From assembly GCF_900452515.1 (NCBI RefSeq), contig NZ_UGNW01000001.1, positions 992,001-1,056,000 of the forward strand: a DNA stretch of 64,000 bases, in the 5' to 3' direction. The notes beneath the pieces are model-generated. The model was not told the origin of the DNA. It searched no databases and saw only the letters and a program-made list of their open reading frames with translations. Origin of the DNA: Legionella birminghamensis (GTDB taxonomy: Bacteria > Pseudomonadota > Gammaproteobacteria > Legionellales > Legionellaceae). Shown here one piece after another: positions 9,521-17,710 of the stretch (the stretch's first letter is position 1; each line of letters starts with the position of its first letter). The translations under genes were made by a program, and so were the position numbers.

Positions 9521-10384
9521 ATGCATGTGTTCTCGGAGGAATATAAGGAAAAAGCGGATCAAATGATTTTTATTTTGAAAAATGCAAGGGAGGGGAATTT
9601 TCTCAGCTTGCTGCAACTTCCTTATTCGATGGAAGAGATTGGATTCAAAACAGAAGATCAGAGGTATATTCTGTTCTTCAGAGTGTTTTATCATTCCTTA
9701 CCGAATGCTTTAAAAGAGAAATTTTCACATGGGCCCTGTACTTATGAAAGCTTATATGAAGCGGGTTTAAATGATTGGACACCAACTCCGGAACAAAAGT
9801 ATTATTTTGATGTTCCAGGTGTACACACTATCGCTTGTTATGTGAAGCGAGTGGAAAATTTTGTCAAAGAAAAACAATGGCAAAACGATATGGCTTTCCA
9901 GCAAGAGAAGATAGAGAGTTTAAAAAAGAAACGAGAGGTCTTGATTGAGGAGCTCAAAGTTCATCAAGATAAATTCGATGCAGAGAAAATAGCTGATGTA
10001 AATGAGCAATTGAAACTGAACCAGGACACGCTCGCCTATCATGTGGTACAACATCGCTTATTGCTCGAAGCAGTGGAAACAACCAACCTCAATTCAGTGT
10101 TGAATTCACGCTATATCCGTGATCAAAGCGCATTGCAGCGTTGGGTGGAACGCTTTAATTTGCCCACGTTATACCAGCTTAAAGCGGAAATCAGCAACAG
10201 GACGGGCGTACAGCCTCTATGCTTGCCTGCCTTGAAAAAACAGGTTGAGGAACGAATTGATAAGCTGGTAAAGGAATCAACCGCAGCCCTCATTGCCCAG
10301 GCAGGTGGAAGTCCGATTTTTTCGAAACCGGAAGTGAAGTCCAGTAATACATCTCTACCAGGCAGTCCCTCTCCAACCTGGTAA
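9521..10384 (+). CDS. Orphan coiled-coil protein, paralogue of the previous gene
   Basis: A 287-residue protein of unknown function, 25 bases downstream of its paralogue and probably co-transcribed. The first ~115 residues and the last ~30 match the paralogue. Between them is an inserted charged helix (residues ~125-175, EKIESLKKKREVLIEELKVH onward) likely to form a coiled coil. AAGGA at 9509-9513 serves the ATG. The C-terminal tail is Ser/Pro-rich (LPGSPSPTW). The pair appears to come from a tandem duplication that then diverged by insertion or loss of the coiled coil. Confidence 0.65.
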   Translation: MHVFSEEYKEKADQMIFILKNAREGNFLSLLQLPYSMEEIGFKTEDQRYILFFRVFYHSLPNALKEKFSHGPCTYESLYEAGLNDWTPTPEQKYYFDVPGVHTIACYVKRVENFVKEKQWQNDMAFQQEKIESLKKKREVLIEELKVHQDKFDAEKIADVNEQLKLNQDTLAYHVVQHRLLLEAVETTNLNSVLNSRYIRDQSALQRWVERFNLPTLYQLKAEISNRTGVQPLCLPALKKQVEERIDKLVKESTAALIAQAGGSPIFSKPEVKSSNTSLPGSPSPTW

Positions 10385-10392
10385 ACGGGTTC

Positions 10393-10423
10393 TCGCCTTG
10401 CGATGCGGTGCATCTCAAGGCGA
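10393..10423. terminator. Bidirectional hairpin between convergent genes
   Basis: TCGCCTTG at 10393-10400 pairs with CAAGGCGA at 10416-10423, and the inner GATGC pairs with GCATC around a GGT loop, with one mismatch. It sits between the + strand orphan gene and the minus-strand propeller gene. No T run follows on either side. Confidence 0.6.
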
Positions 10424-10445
10424 AGAGCTGAGAACTGGAACAGTC

Positions 10446-12404
10446 TTATTGCGTTTCTAGTAAAGACAGTGATCTGGGTAGCCACAAGCCATTAGAGCTT
10501 GTAGTGGAAAAGCTGCCATTTAAGAATGTATTGCTATTATCCGGTGTAAAAACTGGGCTATTAATAACAGAAGGAAAGGTCCAGCTCAGGCCCAGATCCT
10601 GGCTAACGGCGAGGAGGGGACGCTGGACTCCACCATTAATATAATATCCTGCTGCGATACAAAGCCCTCCTGCACAATGGACATCATAAAACAGGCCATT
10701 GTTGGTAAAGGCATTGGTATTATCCGGTGTAAAGACTGGTGAAGTGACCGAGGAGGGGAAAGTCCAGCTAGACCCTGCGTCATGGCTGACTGCCAGAAGC
10801 GGCCTAAATGCTCCCACGGAATTATAAAACCCTCCTGTGACACAATCAGAACCCTGGCAACTGATGCTTAACAGGGTGCCCCCTCCCATAAAGGCATTGG
10901 TATTGTCGGGGGTAAAAACAGGTGCAGTAACAGAGGATGGGAAAGTCCAATTTGTACCGGAGTCATGGCTTACTGCCACAAGCGGGCGTTGAAGGCCACC
11001 TCCAAAATACGTCCCTACTGCTATACAAGTGGTTCCTTGACAGTTGACATCAGTAAACGTGCCAGTGACAAACGCATTGCTATTGTCAGGTGTGAACACT
11101 GGGGAATTGACAACTGAAGGATAAGTCCAGGTTACAGCGGCATTTTGGCTTAACGCGAGCAATGGTCTCAGTGTACCACCGCTTCTGTATTCGCCGGTGG
11201 CAATACAAACACTATCCTGGCAGGAGACTCTGTTGAGCGCACCACTACTCGAGAACGCATTGCTATTATCAGGGGTAAAAACCGGGGCATTGATAGCGGA
11301 GGGATAAGTCCAGTTTAGGCCTAGATCCTGGCTAACCGCCAGAAGTGGTCTGTCAACTCCACCACTACTGTATAGACCACTGGCGATACAAATAGCGCCA
11401 TGGCAGGTTACAGCATTAAATCTGCCGTTACCGACAAAGGCATGTGTATTATCTGGAGTAAAAACGGGGGCATTGATAGCTGCAGGAAAGCTCCAGCTCG
11501 TACCCGAATCATGGCTAATTGCTATGATGGGACGTCGGATTCCTCCACTAAAGTAAGTGCCGGCAGCGATACAGGTGCTTCCCTGGCAAGTTGCACCGAC
11601 TAGCTCACCAGCGCTACTAAAGGGGTTTGTATTAACTGGTGAGAAAACAGGTGCATTGATAGAAGAGGGGAAGATCCAATTTAAGCCTGAGTCCTGACTA
11701 ACTGCCAACAATGGGCGTTGCACCAAACCTGCATCGCGGTATTGGCCGACAGCGATACAGGTTTGTGCATCGCAACTTGACTCAAAGAAGCCGGCGCTAT
11801 TATTGTAGGAATTAGTATTATCAGGTACAAAAACCGGTGAATTTACAGCTGAAGGAAAAGTCCAGCTTGTACCCATATCCGAGCTGAACGCCAAAAGCGG
11901 GCGAGTAGCGCCAGGACTTGTGTATTGCCCTCCCGCAATAGCTATCGGGACGGGCTTCACTTCAATACTAATAGAGATCCTGGATGTATTATCGCCCTGA
12001 ATAGGGATAAGCTGCACAGAATGGATGATGGAGCCTGGGGTAAATGAGATCTGACAGGAAGCCCCAGGCGCTAATACGGTGCAACTGCTGGCGTCCTGAA
12101 TGACATCGGTCCAGCTTGCAGGAAGTATCGCCCGGATATTATACGCGGTGATTTGTGTGGAGTGATTAGTAATCGTTACCACTTGTGCGTTTTGATTGAT
12201 AATTAAAACGAGGCTGGCTTGAGAAGCAGTAATAGAAGCAGAGGCGGACTGGCCTTTGGTAATTGCGAGACGGTTAATCGCTGAGGGTTGATAACATTGA
12301 TTCGGATTGCCTTGTTGGCATAAAACAGGCCCGCCCACGATATTGCCGGCCAGCGCTGACCCGTTGATCTGTAAAGTCAGGTTGCAATAGCCTTTAGCGG
12401 GCAA
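10446..12404 (-). pseudogene. Asp-box propeller protein, 3' part of a frameshifted gene
   Basis: This frame encodes the body of a secreted protein whose signal peptide lies in the overlapping frame at 12394-12642. After a short Cys-containing N-terminal domain (YCNLTLQINGSALAGNIVGGPV) come eight repeats of about 61 residues, each with the core LLAVSQDSGLNW or close to it and then PVFTPDN and a Cys pair (CQGSTCIAAG). S-x-D-x-G-x-x-W is the Asp-box of sialidase-type beta-propellers; the fifth repeat (SQNAAVTW) is degenerate. Restoring one base at the C run 12429-12432 joins both frames into one 730-residue protein. As it stands this fragment has only a TTG start and no export signal. It may be a true pseudogene, a phase-variable gene or a sequencing error. 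Confidence 0.75.
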
Positions 12405-12642
12405 CAGGCAAAGACTGGTTTGAGTAATCCCCTTTAATGGGCTGCATAATCAGCACTTTCCCGCGTGACGATTGATTATATACAGCATATTGCACTTGAG
12501 CTGTCTCACCGGGCGCTACGGTTAATGCCACTGGTGTTTGGGGAACAAATACCCATAAAGGAGTAGCTGCATATAAGCTGGGTACTGTCAGCAGACAGCA
12601 GAGCCATTTCAGCAATTGTTGGTACCGTGTTCTTCCCTGCAT
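12394..12642 (-). pseudogene. Signal peptide and N-terminus of the frameshifted propeller gene
   Basis: An 82-residue fragment. Residues 1-25 form a signal peptide (basic start, LLKWLCCLLTVPSLYA, likely cleavage before ATPLWVF), followed by a small beta domain (VALTVAPGETAQVQYAVYNQSS, then VLIMQPIKG). At that point the frame runs into DYSNQSLPVAR and stops. In the other frame the same DNA reads ITQTSLCLLPAKGYCNL, which continues smoothly into the large downstream frame. The break coincides with a run of four C (12429-12432, four G in the coding strand). Confidence 0.75.
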
Positions 12643-12705
12643 TTTTCAGTCCTTCGTTTTTAATAATAACTGGTAAACTCATCTGTTCAGCATTGGCGTT
12701 TAGTT

Positions 12706-13596
12706 TTAAGCTTGAACTAATTCTTTCATTTTATTCCTCTCCCAACAGCGTAAAGGAGAGTGTTCAGGGTTTCTCATAGCGGCAACTGGCAGATAGAATG
12801 TTTGTTCGAGCAGAAACTGCCCGCTTAAAGCCGCGTGAGAAACATGATCTGTAAAGACGATCCAGGTGCTTTGCGCCTGAAAATTAATGGTGTTTTTGGA
12901 AACCGTCTGTTGATAATGGTCATCAAGCTTCATACGATCGTGCAGTTGCAGCTGGTAATGATCATAAGCGGAGCGCATGGTTTTAGTGACTTTAAACCAT
13001 TTTAGTAAGCGGGCAACAGCAGGATTGTATTTGGGGATGGATGGATAAAAACGCTCCAATACCTGGTTGAAGGGTTCGCCAAGCTGCCAGACCCGCGGCT
13101 CGCCGCAGGGATTGATATTACAAAAAACCCGCAGGATACGGCGGCCATTGACAGGGGATGCAGGAAAGGAGTCGACATGGACACGGGTATCATCTTTCCG
13201 CTTAGAACTGGTCCTGCCACGAATTTCTGCAGGACGATAGCTGGTTCGTCCCCAGATTAAATGCTCAGTGTAAAGCGGACAGACCGCATCCAGCAGATGT
13301 TTTGCAAATGCGGCATACCCGCGCATGAACGGTTTAAGAACTGAAGGCAGGGACTCATTATTGGCGTCATAGCCGCCAAGGCGATCTTTTAAATAGTCAT
13401 AGCTGATATTTTTGTGCTGGCCATCCAAAATACTATCAGTGAGCAGGTAGTGGTCATTTTGGGCGTCATGAGCATAAAAATAATGGGGTAAGTAAATAAC
13501 TTTGCCTGATTCGAGTGAATTCAATGCCAGGTTCTTTTGTACTTCCTCAATCTTGTCTAAACTATTAGTGTTTAACTCATAGAGTTGTTCGTCCAT
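12706..13596 (-). CDS. kdoO: Kdo hydroxylase (KdoO family)
   Basis: A 296-residue protein of the Kdo 3-hydroxylase family, which uses Fe(II), O2 and 2-oxoglutarate to convert lipid-A-linked Kdo to Ko in the inner core of lipopolysaccharide. The diagnostic block is DDTRVHVDSFPASPVNGRRI followed by LRVFCNINPCGEPRVWQLGEPF; HVD supplies two iron ligands and a later His in TDHVSHAAL is the likely third. Length agrees with the family. I took the ATG at 13596, served by GAGG five bases upstream; a TTG at 13611 would add five residues. It is divergent from dps, so the 107 bases between them must hold both promoters. Confidence 0.85.
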   Translation of the reverse strand: MDEQLYELNTNSLDKIEEVQKNLALNSLESGKVIYLPHYFYAHDAQNDHYLLTDSILDGQHKNISYDYLKDRLGGYDANNESLPSVLKPFMRGYAAFAKHLLDAVCPLYTEHLIWGRTSYRPAEIRGRTSSKRKDDTRVHVDSFPASPVNGRRILRVFCNINPCGEPRVWQLGEPFNQVLERFYPSIPKYNPAVARLLKWFKVTKTMRSAYDHYQLQLHDRMKLDDHYQQTVSKNTINFQAQSTWIVFTDHVSHAALSGQFLLEQTFYLPVAAMRNPEHSPLRCWERNKMKELVQA

Positions 13597-13703
13597 TGAT
13601 GCCTCAGACAATTGATGGTGGCAGCAATTCTATCAATATTTATCCTGATTCCCAAAATGTTATGGATATTTATTTCACTACTAATAAAAAAAAGGAGAGG
13701 AGT

Positions 13704-14138
13704 ATGTCTCAAGCAGTAGAAAAACTCTCAGTGATTCTGGCAGATACCTATGCATTGTATCTAAAAACCCAGAATTATCACTGGCATGTGAAAGGGCCCC
13801 AGTTCAAAAGTTTGCATGAATTATTCGAAATGCAATACAAAGAGCTTGCCGAAGCTGTTGATCAGATTGCAGAGCGTATTCTGATTACAGGCCACAAGGC
13901 TCCTGCTACCTTTAAAGAGTTTGAACGCCTGAAAAGAATTAAGGATGGGAACTCTGGTAATTCTGCCAACCAGATGGTTATTGAACTGGCGGAAGACAAT
14001 GCCACATTAGTCAAGGATTTGAATCAAGCCCTGACTCTTGTCCAGGAAAACCATGACGAAGGGACTGCCAATCTTTTGAGCGACAGGATTGCGGCGCATG
14101 AAAAGGCCCATTGGATGTTGAATGCCTCTCAAGAATGA
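13704..14138 (+). CDS. dps: Dps-family ferritin-like protein
   Basis: A 144-residue Dps/starvation ferritin. The ferroxidase signature is intact: NYHWHVKGPQFKSLHELFE with downstream EAVDQIAERI, the inter-subunit site motif of Dps dodecamers. These proteins oxidise and store iron with peroxide and protect DNA in stationary phase. AAGGAGAGGAG just before 13704 fixes the start; in-frame upstream codons lack any ribosome site and would overlap kdoO. It is followed by a strong terminator at 14146-14173, so it is monocistronic. Confidence 0.93.
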   Translation: MSQAVEKLSVILADTYALYLKTQNYHWHVKGPQFKSLHELFEMQYKELAEAVDQIAERILITGHKAPATFKEFERLKRIKDGNSGNSANQMVIELAEDNATLVKDLNQALTLVQENHDEGTANLLSDRIAAHEKAHWMLNASQE

Positions 14139-14145
14139 GGCAATA

Positions 14146-14173
14146 AAAATGCCGCTTGTAAAAGCGGCATTTT
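14146..14173 (+). terminator. Terminator of dps
   Basis: GCCGCTT at 14151-14157 pairs with AAGCGGC at 14162-14168 around GTAA, flanked by AAAAT and ATTTT, which extend the stem. It lies 8 bases after the dps stop and serves the convergent PRC-barrel gene too. Confidence 0.88.
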
Positions 14174-14191
14174 GCAGGATAGGGAATGATT

Positions 14192-15049
14192 TTAATGGAT
14201 TTTATTAGTTGAGTAATCGCGCCAATCATTTTCCAATGTGGTATTTTCTCCACGTTTATCCACACCCAACACAATTCCTCCTGATGCCAGTCCTTTTTCA
14301 TAAACCTTGGCACGTTCCTCAGGAATGCCCCAGCCGATCAATGCACCAATTAATCCTCCGGAAATGCTGCCTGCCCCAGCACCTGCCAAACCAGCTGCAA
14401 GAGGTCCTGCAACAATGATTCCAAGGCCAGGAAAGATTAAATTAGTACCAATCGCTGCGATTGCACCGAGTGTAGCACCCAGGGTTCCGCCTATAAGGCC
14501 GCCAACTCCCATGCCTTCAGCGGCTTTGGAACCGGTTTCTTCAGTCGTAAGGAATGAATCATAATATTTATGACGTGTATCATCTGACATTAGAACATTA
14601 ATTTCTTCAGGCTTATATCCTTCGTCAATTGCACGAAGATAGGCTTTTTCAGCAGAATCTTTATCATGAAAGAGTTCCGTAGTCATCCCTGTATTATTTC
14701 TTGAAAGATGTGGACTGTAATAATTTTCTACGGTTGATGTAAACTCTGGAGTTGCGAAATTGGGCCAGTGATCTTTGTCAAAACCCGGGGCATCTTCAAG
14801 TGTTTCTTTATCCAGATTCAGGACAAAGCAATCATCTTCTACATCATATGAAAACAGTTTCCAGGGCATGGCAAAAAATTTGTTACCAAATCCCAGTAAA
14901 CCGCCTGAATCTAGTACCAGATAATTCACTTGTCCTGAGATTTTATCCAGTACGATTTCGTTGATTTCACCTAAATTATCATTATTTAGATTTTTAACTT
15001 TAACTCCAGTCACTTCACTGGCTTTAACAACTTCATGAGGTCGTTCCAT
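14192..15049 (-). CDS. PRC-barrel domain protein with glycine-zipper membrane segment
   Basis: A 285-residue two-part protein. Residues ~8-85 form a PRC barrel (ASEVTGVKVKNLNNDNLGEINEIVLD, then VNYLVLDSGGLLGFG). After a linker, residues ~125-165 (TTELFHDKDSAEKAYLRAIDEGYKPEEINVLMS) resemble the stress-protein fold that precedes a glycine-rich hydrophobic stretch at ~180-240 (GGLIGGTLGATLGAIAAIG and AAGLAGAGAGSISGGLIGALIG), likely a membrane hairpin. The tail VYEKGLASGGIVLGVDKRGE closes the domain. It is probably a stress-induced envelope protein; the function is not known. AGGAG precedes the ATG. Confidence 0.75.
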   Translation of the reverse strand: MERPHEVVKASEVTGVKVKNLNNDNLGEINEIVLDKISGQVNYLVLDSGGLLGFGNKFFAMPWKLFSYDVEDDCFVLNLDKETLEDAPGFDKDHWPNFATPEFTSTVENYYSPHLSRNNTGMTTELFHDKDSAEKAYLRAIDEGYKPEEINVLMSDDTRHKYYDSFLTTEETGSKAAEGMGVGGLIGGTLGATLGAIAAIGTNLIFPGLGIIVAGPLAAGLAGAGAGSISGGLIGALIGWGIPEERAKVYEKGLASGGIVLGVDKRGENTTLENDWRDYSTNKIH

Positions 15050-15138
15050 GGTAACTTCTCCTATTATGTTTATGCCAGATTAAAGGGCAGTTTGATTTTG
15101 TGTTTTAACCTAAAACCATGCGTAAACTATTGAATGAA

Positions 15139-15162
15139 AAAAGCCACACAGCGGTGGCTTTT
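15139..15162 (-). terminator. Terminator of the CinA-C gene (minus strand)
   Basis: AAGCCAC (15141-15147) pairs with GTGGCTT (15154-15160). Read on the minus strand it is followed by six T. It lies about 220 bases downstream of the CinA-C stop at 15382, with no other feature seen between, and upstream of the PRC-barrel gene. Confidence 0.7.
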
Positions 15163-15381
15163 GCAGTGGATGCTTTTCTGCTAACTCGCAGATAACTCAC
15201 CCTACACTTAAAATATAGTAAACAGAATTCTGTTTGTCAAAAAATGATCAAAAAGTCGCGCCAGATAATAATCCGGATTAATGAATCTACGTTAAATAGA
15301 ATCCAAAAAAGCCGCGATAGAAGATGGAGTGAGAAGATAAAAGCCCTCTGATGAAATCTCTTGTTATTATAGACTGAAAAT

Positions 15382-15879
15382 TTATTGTTTTGTTTCAAAC
15401 AAAAGAGCATAGATTTCTGGAAGTGATTGAAGCGCAAAGTGGGCCGCGGTAACCTGAATTTCAGCGCGTGTCCCCTTGAACTTTTTTGTTTCAGAGTGGA
15501 GTAACCACTCCTGTTCTTTTTTAAACCCCCATGCGAAGCAGATTGTTCCAGGATCGATACCGTCCATAGGCTCTGGTCCCGTTATACCGGTTGTGGAAAT
15601 CACTGCACTGGCAGTGCTTTTCCGCAAAGCACCTAATGCCATCTCCCGGGCAACCGCTTCACTGGTTAAAGTATGAGTTTCAATGGTTTCTTGGCGCACA
15701 TGAAGGACATCTTTCTTTGCTTTTTCAGAATAAACGACATAACCTAGCTCCAGGCATTCTCCGCAGCCTTCAATTTTTCCAAGGATAGATAAAATCTGCC
15801 CCGCGGTGCAGGATTCTGCGGTGACAAGTATTAAGCCTTTATTTTTTAGAAAGTCAATAACGATCTGCCCTGATTTCAT
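15382..15879 (-). CDS. CinA C-terminal domain protein (NMN amidohydrolase-like)
   Basis: A 165-residue stand-alone CinA-C/PncC domain. The family hydrolyses nicotinamide mononucleotide to nicotinate mononucleotide in pyridine salvage. Visible motifs are LVTAESCTAGQILSILG (the AESCTGG motif with Ala for the first Gly), LGYVVYSEKAKKDVL, ALGALRKSTASAVISTTGITGPEP and GTICFAWG. A second copy at 58984-59469 keeps the exact AESCTGG and the GIAGPDGG motif, so this one is the divergent paralogue (GITGPEPMDG here) and its activity is less certain. It stands alone between the PRC-barrel gene and the small-gene cassette. The upstream ribosome site is weak. Confidence 0.8.
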   Translation of the reverse strand: MKSGQIVIDFLKNKGLILVTAESCTAGQILSILGKIEGCGECLELGYVVYSEKAKKDVLHVRQETIETHTLTSEAVAREMALGALRKSTASAVISTTGITGPEPMDGIDPGTICFAWGFKKEQEWLLHSETKKFKGTRAEIQVTAAHFALQSLPEIYALLFETKQ

Positions 15880-15943
15880 ATCATTCTTAATATTGTTACA
15901 TTAATTTTAAGTATAAACCAATCATTTGATGGACATGCGCTAT

Positions 15944-15971
15944 TTGACAACTGACTGTATGGGTCTAAGTT
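15944..15971 (+). promoter_or_regulatory. Putative sigma-70 promoter of the small-gene cassette
   Basis: A consensus TTGACA at 15944-15949, a 16-base spacer and TAAGTT at 15966-15971. It points into the run of small stress-type genes starting at 16050. The -35 is perfect and the -10 is poor, which would suit an activated promoter. Confidence 0.45.
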
Positions 15972-16049
15972 TAAAATAGAACAAGAAAAAAATGAAGTTA
16001 ACAATAAACTGTGTTCTTTAAGGAGATAATTTTATTTAAGGAGAAAATC

Positions 16050-16154
16050 ATGACTGGTACCTCAATTGGCGGGAAAAAAGCCGCCGAAACCCGTAAGCGA
16101 AATCAAAGATCCTCCCAAAAAAAGAATGCTTCCAGCAATCAAAAACATAAGTAA
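16050..16154 (+). CDS. 34-residue basic peptide
   Basis: ATG at 16050 preceded by AAGGAG (16038-16043). It encodes a 34-residue, very basic peptide beginning MTGTSIGGKKAAETRKRNQR and ending QKHK. The GGKKAAETRK stretch recalls the Lys-Gly-Gly stress peptides (YciG/KGG type), though the match is too short to be sure. Composition (Lys, Arg, Asn, Gln, Ser) suggests an unstructured nucleic-acid-associated peptide. It is the first gene of a run of small genes with strong ribosome sites. Confidence 0.55.
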   Translation: MTGTSIGGKKAAETRKRNQRSSQKKNASSNQKHK

Positions 16155-16206
16155 ATCGGGGTTGTAATTATTCATTATTATTTTATCCATTATTGGAGGA
16201 TTTATC

Positions 16207-16383
16207 ATGGACAAGAACATGCAAGATCAACAACAAGGCCAAAATAAAAATTTGGGAAGCAAAAATATGCAGAATGACCAACAAAATAAACAAAAGTTTG
16301 GTCAAAATAAGCAACAAGATGAACTGCAAAAATCAAGAAAGGAAAACGAGGAAATTGGAAAAAAACCTCATCAACCTTTATAA
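16207..16383 (+). CDS. 58-residue Gln/Asn/Lys-rich peptide
   Basis: ATG at 16207 with GGAGG at 16195-16199. The 58-residue product (MDKNMQDQQQGQNKNLGSKN at the start, GKKPHQPL at the end) is low complexity, about a third Gln and Asn, and probably disordered. An overlapping frame without its own good ribosome site also reads open here; I prefer this one because of the ribosome site and the perfect hairpin terminator just after its stop. It resembles small hydrophilic stress or desiccation peptides in composition only. Confidence 0.55.
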   Translation: MDKNMQDQQQGQNKNLGSKNMQNDQQNKQKFGQNKQQDELQKSRKENEEIGKKPHQPL

Positions 16384-16388
16384 GATTT

Positions 16389-16412
16389 TCTCTCTCCCAA
16401 TTGGGAGAGAGA
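16389..16412 (+). terminator. Terminator after the 58-residue peptide gene
   Basis: A perfect 12-bp inverted repeat, TCTCTCTCCCAA with TTGGGAGAGAGA, 5 bases after the stop, followed by TGTTTTAATTT. The central bases form the loop. Confidence 0.75.
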
Positions 16413-16448
16413 TGTTTTAATTTAACACCCTAGGGAAGGAGGAGAATC

Positions 16449-16526
16449 ATGATGTATGTGATCGGTTGGCTACTGGGTATTCCGATTAGTATTTTACTAC
16501 TGATCTGGCTTGTTTCGCATTTATAA
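16449..16526 (+). CDS. 25-residue single-span membrane peptide
   Basis: ATG ATG at 16449 behind GGAAGGAGGAG. The 25-residue product is one hydrophobic helix (WLLGIPISILLLIWLVSHL). It is comparable in kind to the small hydrophobic stress peptides of proteobacteria. It lies 45 bases before the next membrane protein gene. The strong ribosome site is the main support. Confidence 0.5.
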   Translation: MMYVIGWLLGIPISILLLIWLVSHL

Positions 16527-16571
16527 AAGCATATTTATAATAATAAAAAAATATACCATCAAGGAGTTATC

Positions 16572-17186
16572 ATGAACCATGAAACAGTTGTAGTTGATCA
16601 GAAAGTATGCGCTCCTCATCGCCACTGGTTCTGTTGGTCTGCCATTGTCATTGGTGCTCTGGTCGGTCTTGGCCTTGGATTTCTTTTACATCTGTACAGT
16701 ATTGCAATTGGATTGACAGCGTTTATTTCCAATGATGGCGCGACAACGGTCACTATTGGCGGTTTAATTGGCTTATTAATTGGTTCCATTGTTGCGATGG
16801 GGCTGGCAGGTTTCACTGCGGGTTTTCTAGGCCATGTGGTCAGTCCGGGGTTGGGAATCCTGTATGGTTTTGCGACCTGGAGTCTGGCTTTATTATTGAC
16901 CGCCTTACTGGCTATGCCTCTGAGTAATTATGTAAGCGCTTACACGGCTGCCCTTGCACCGACTGTTAACGTAGATACAGGGACTGGCAAGGCACAAGGG
17001 AATCAACTTACCGTACAAAGCCCGGCTAATGAAGCGACCAAATCGGCTTCTCCAGAGACTTTGGCCTGGAGTGGCTGGATCGTATTTGTTTTATTTACAA
17101 TTGGCGCGCTATCCAGTTGTATTGGAGCCTGCGGAGGTATTCATTGCCATCGAAAACATTGCATGAACCACCCCGAGGTACAATGA
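16572..17186 (+). CDS. Inner-membrane protein, four predicted spans
   Basis: A 204-residue membrane protein. Spans are visible at about residues 20-50 (WSAIVIGALVGLGLGFLLHL), 62-88 (GGLIGLLIGSIVAMGLAGFT), 95-118 (GILYGFATWSLALLLTALLA) and 165-188 (WSGWIVFVLFTIGALSSCIG). A Thr/Ser-rich periplasmic loop lies between spans 3 and 4. The ends are His/Cys-rich (CAPHRHWFC and CGGIHCHRKHC), which might bind a metal. AAGGAG at 16561-16566 fixes the start. The Gly-rich first half resembles glycine-zipper stress membrane proteins. Function not recognised. Confidence 0.7.
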   Translation: MNHETVVVDQKVCAPHRHWFCWSAIVIGALVGLGLGFLLHLYSIAIGLTAFISNDGATTVTIGGLIGLLIGSIVAMGLAGFTAGFLGHVVSPGLGILYGFATWSLALLLTALLAMPLSNYVSAYTAALAPTVNVDTGTGKAQGNQLTVQSPANEATKSASPETLAWSGWIVFVLFTIGALSSCIGACGGIHCHRKHCMNHPEVQ

Positions 17187-17199
17187 GTTAAGGAGATAA

Positions 17200-17369
17200 A
17201 TGATGGATTATCCGAGCAAGTCGCTGAATTTGGTCAGCAAGTCCCAATGAATCGAGTAGGGCAGCCAGCCGAAATGGCCCCTGCGTATGTTTATTTAGCA
17301 TCTTCAGACTCGTCGTATATGACCGGTCAGGTGCTTCACCCTAATGGAGGTGTAATTGTAAATGCCTGA
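17200..17369 (+). pseudogene. Deletion scar of a YghA-like short-chain dehydrogenase
   Basis: AAGGAG at 17190-17195 leads into ATG ATG GAT TAT CCG AGC AAG, a plausible dehydrogenase N-terminus, but that frame stops after 16 codons. From about 17211 the neighbouring frame reads SEQVAEFGQQVPMNRVGQPA, then EMAPAYVYLASSDSSYMTGQ and a GG-containing end, which is the C-terminus of YghA-type NADPH-dependent short-chain dehydrogenases. The Rossmann fold and the YxxxK catalytic part (about 220 residues) are missing. The simplest reading is a single internal deletion that fused the first few codons to the last ~50 out of frame. Confidence 0.75.
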
Positions 17370-17461
17370 GAAAGGCAGAAGCAGATAGTAATTATGAAGG
17401 GGCTTTGAGCAGTTTTTCGGACTCATAGCAATTTTTAGATTAAATTAAAAGGAATTTAATC

Positions 17462-17617
17462 ATGAGCTTACTTGGACTTATCTTATTAATCGTTATTCTG
17501 TTGGCTGTATTACCAACATGGCCCTACAGTAGCGGATGGGGTTATTATCCCAGTGGTGCAGTAGGTCTGGTTTTATTAATTCTTATTATTCTTCTCCTGA
17601 CACGGGGTGGTGTTTAG
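17462..17617 (+). CDS. DUF3309 small membrane protein
   Basis: A 51-residue protein with the DUF3309 pattern: hydrophobic MSLLGLILLIVILLAVLPTW, the conserved WPYSSGWGYYPSG centre, and a second hydrophobic half VGLVLLILIILLLTRGG. AAAAGGAA at 17447-17454 serves the ATG. The family is common in proteobacteria and has no known function. It closes the cassette of small stress-type genes and ends just before a bidirectional hairpin. Confidence 0.8.
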   Translation: MSLLGLILLIVILLAVLPTWPYSSGWGYYPSGAVGLVLLILIILLLTRGGV

Positions 17618-17620
17618 CTT

Positions 17621-17676
17621 GAGATAGTGAAGCAACCAGATTGTTGATCTGGTTTGCTTCAATCTCAGGTTTAAGG
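17621..17676. terminator. Long hairpin between convergent genes
   Basis: GAAGCAA-CCAGAT pairs with ATCTGGTTTGCTTC (one bulged base), with an outer GAGAT/ATCTC extension. It lies between the DUF3309 gene and the convergent hemerythrin gene. T runs are short. Confidence 0.65.
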
Positions 17677-17710
17677 AATAAGGTATTAAAGTTAACTCGT
17701 TTGCCAGGAA

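Noticed and set aside
16193-16420. A 75-residue open frame over the 58-residue peptide gene
   Set aside because: It has no ATG with a good ribosome site; the frame starting at 16207 follows GGAGG and ends 5 bases before the hairpin.
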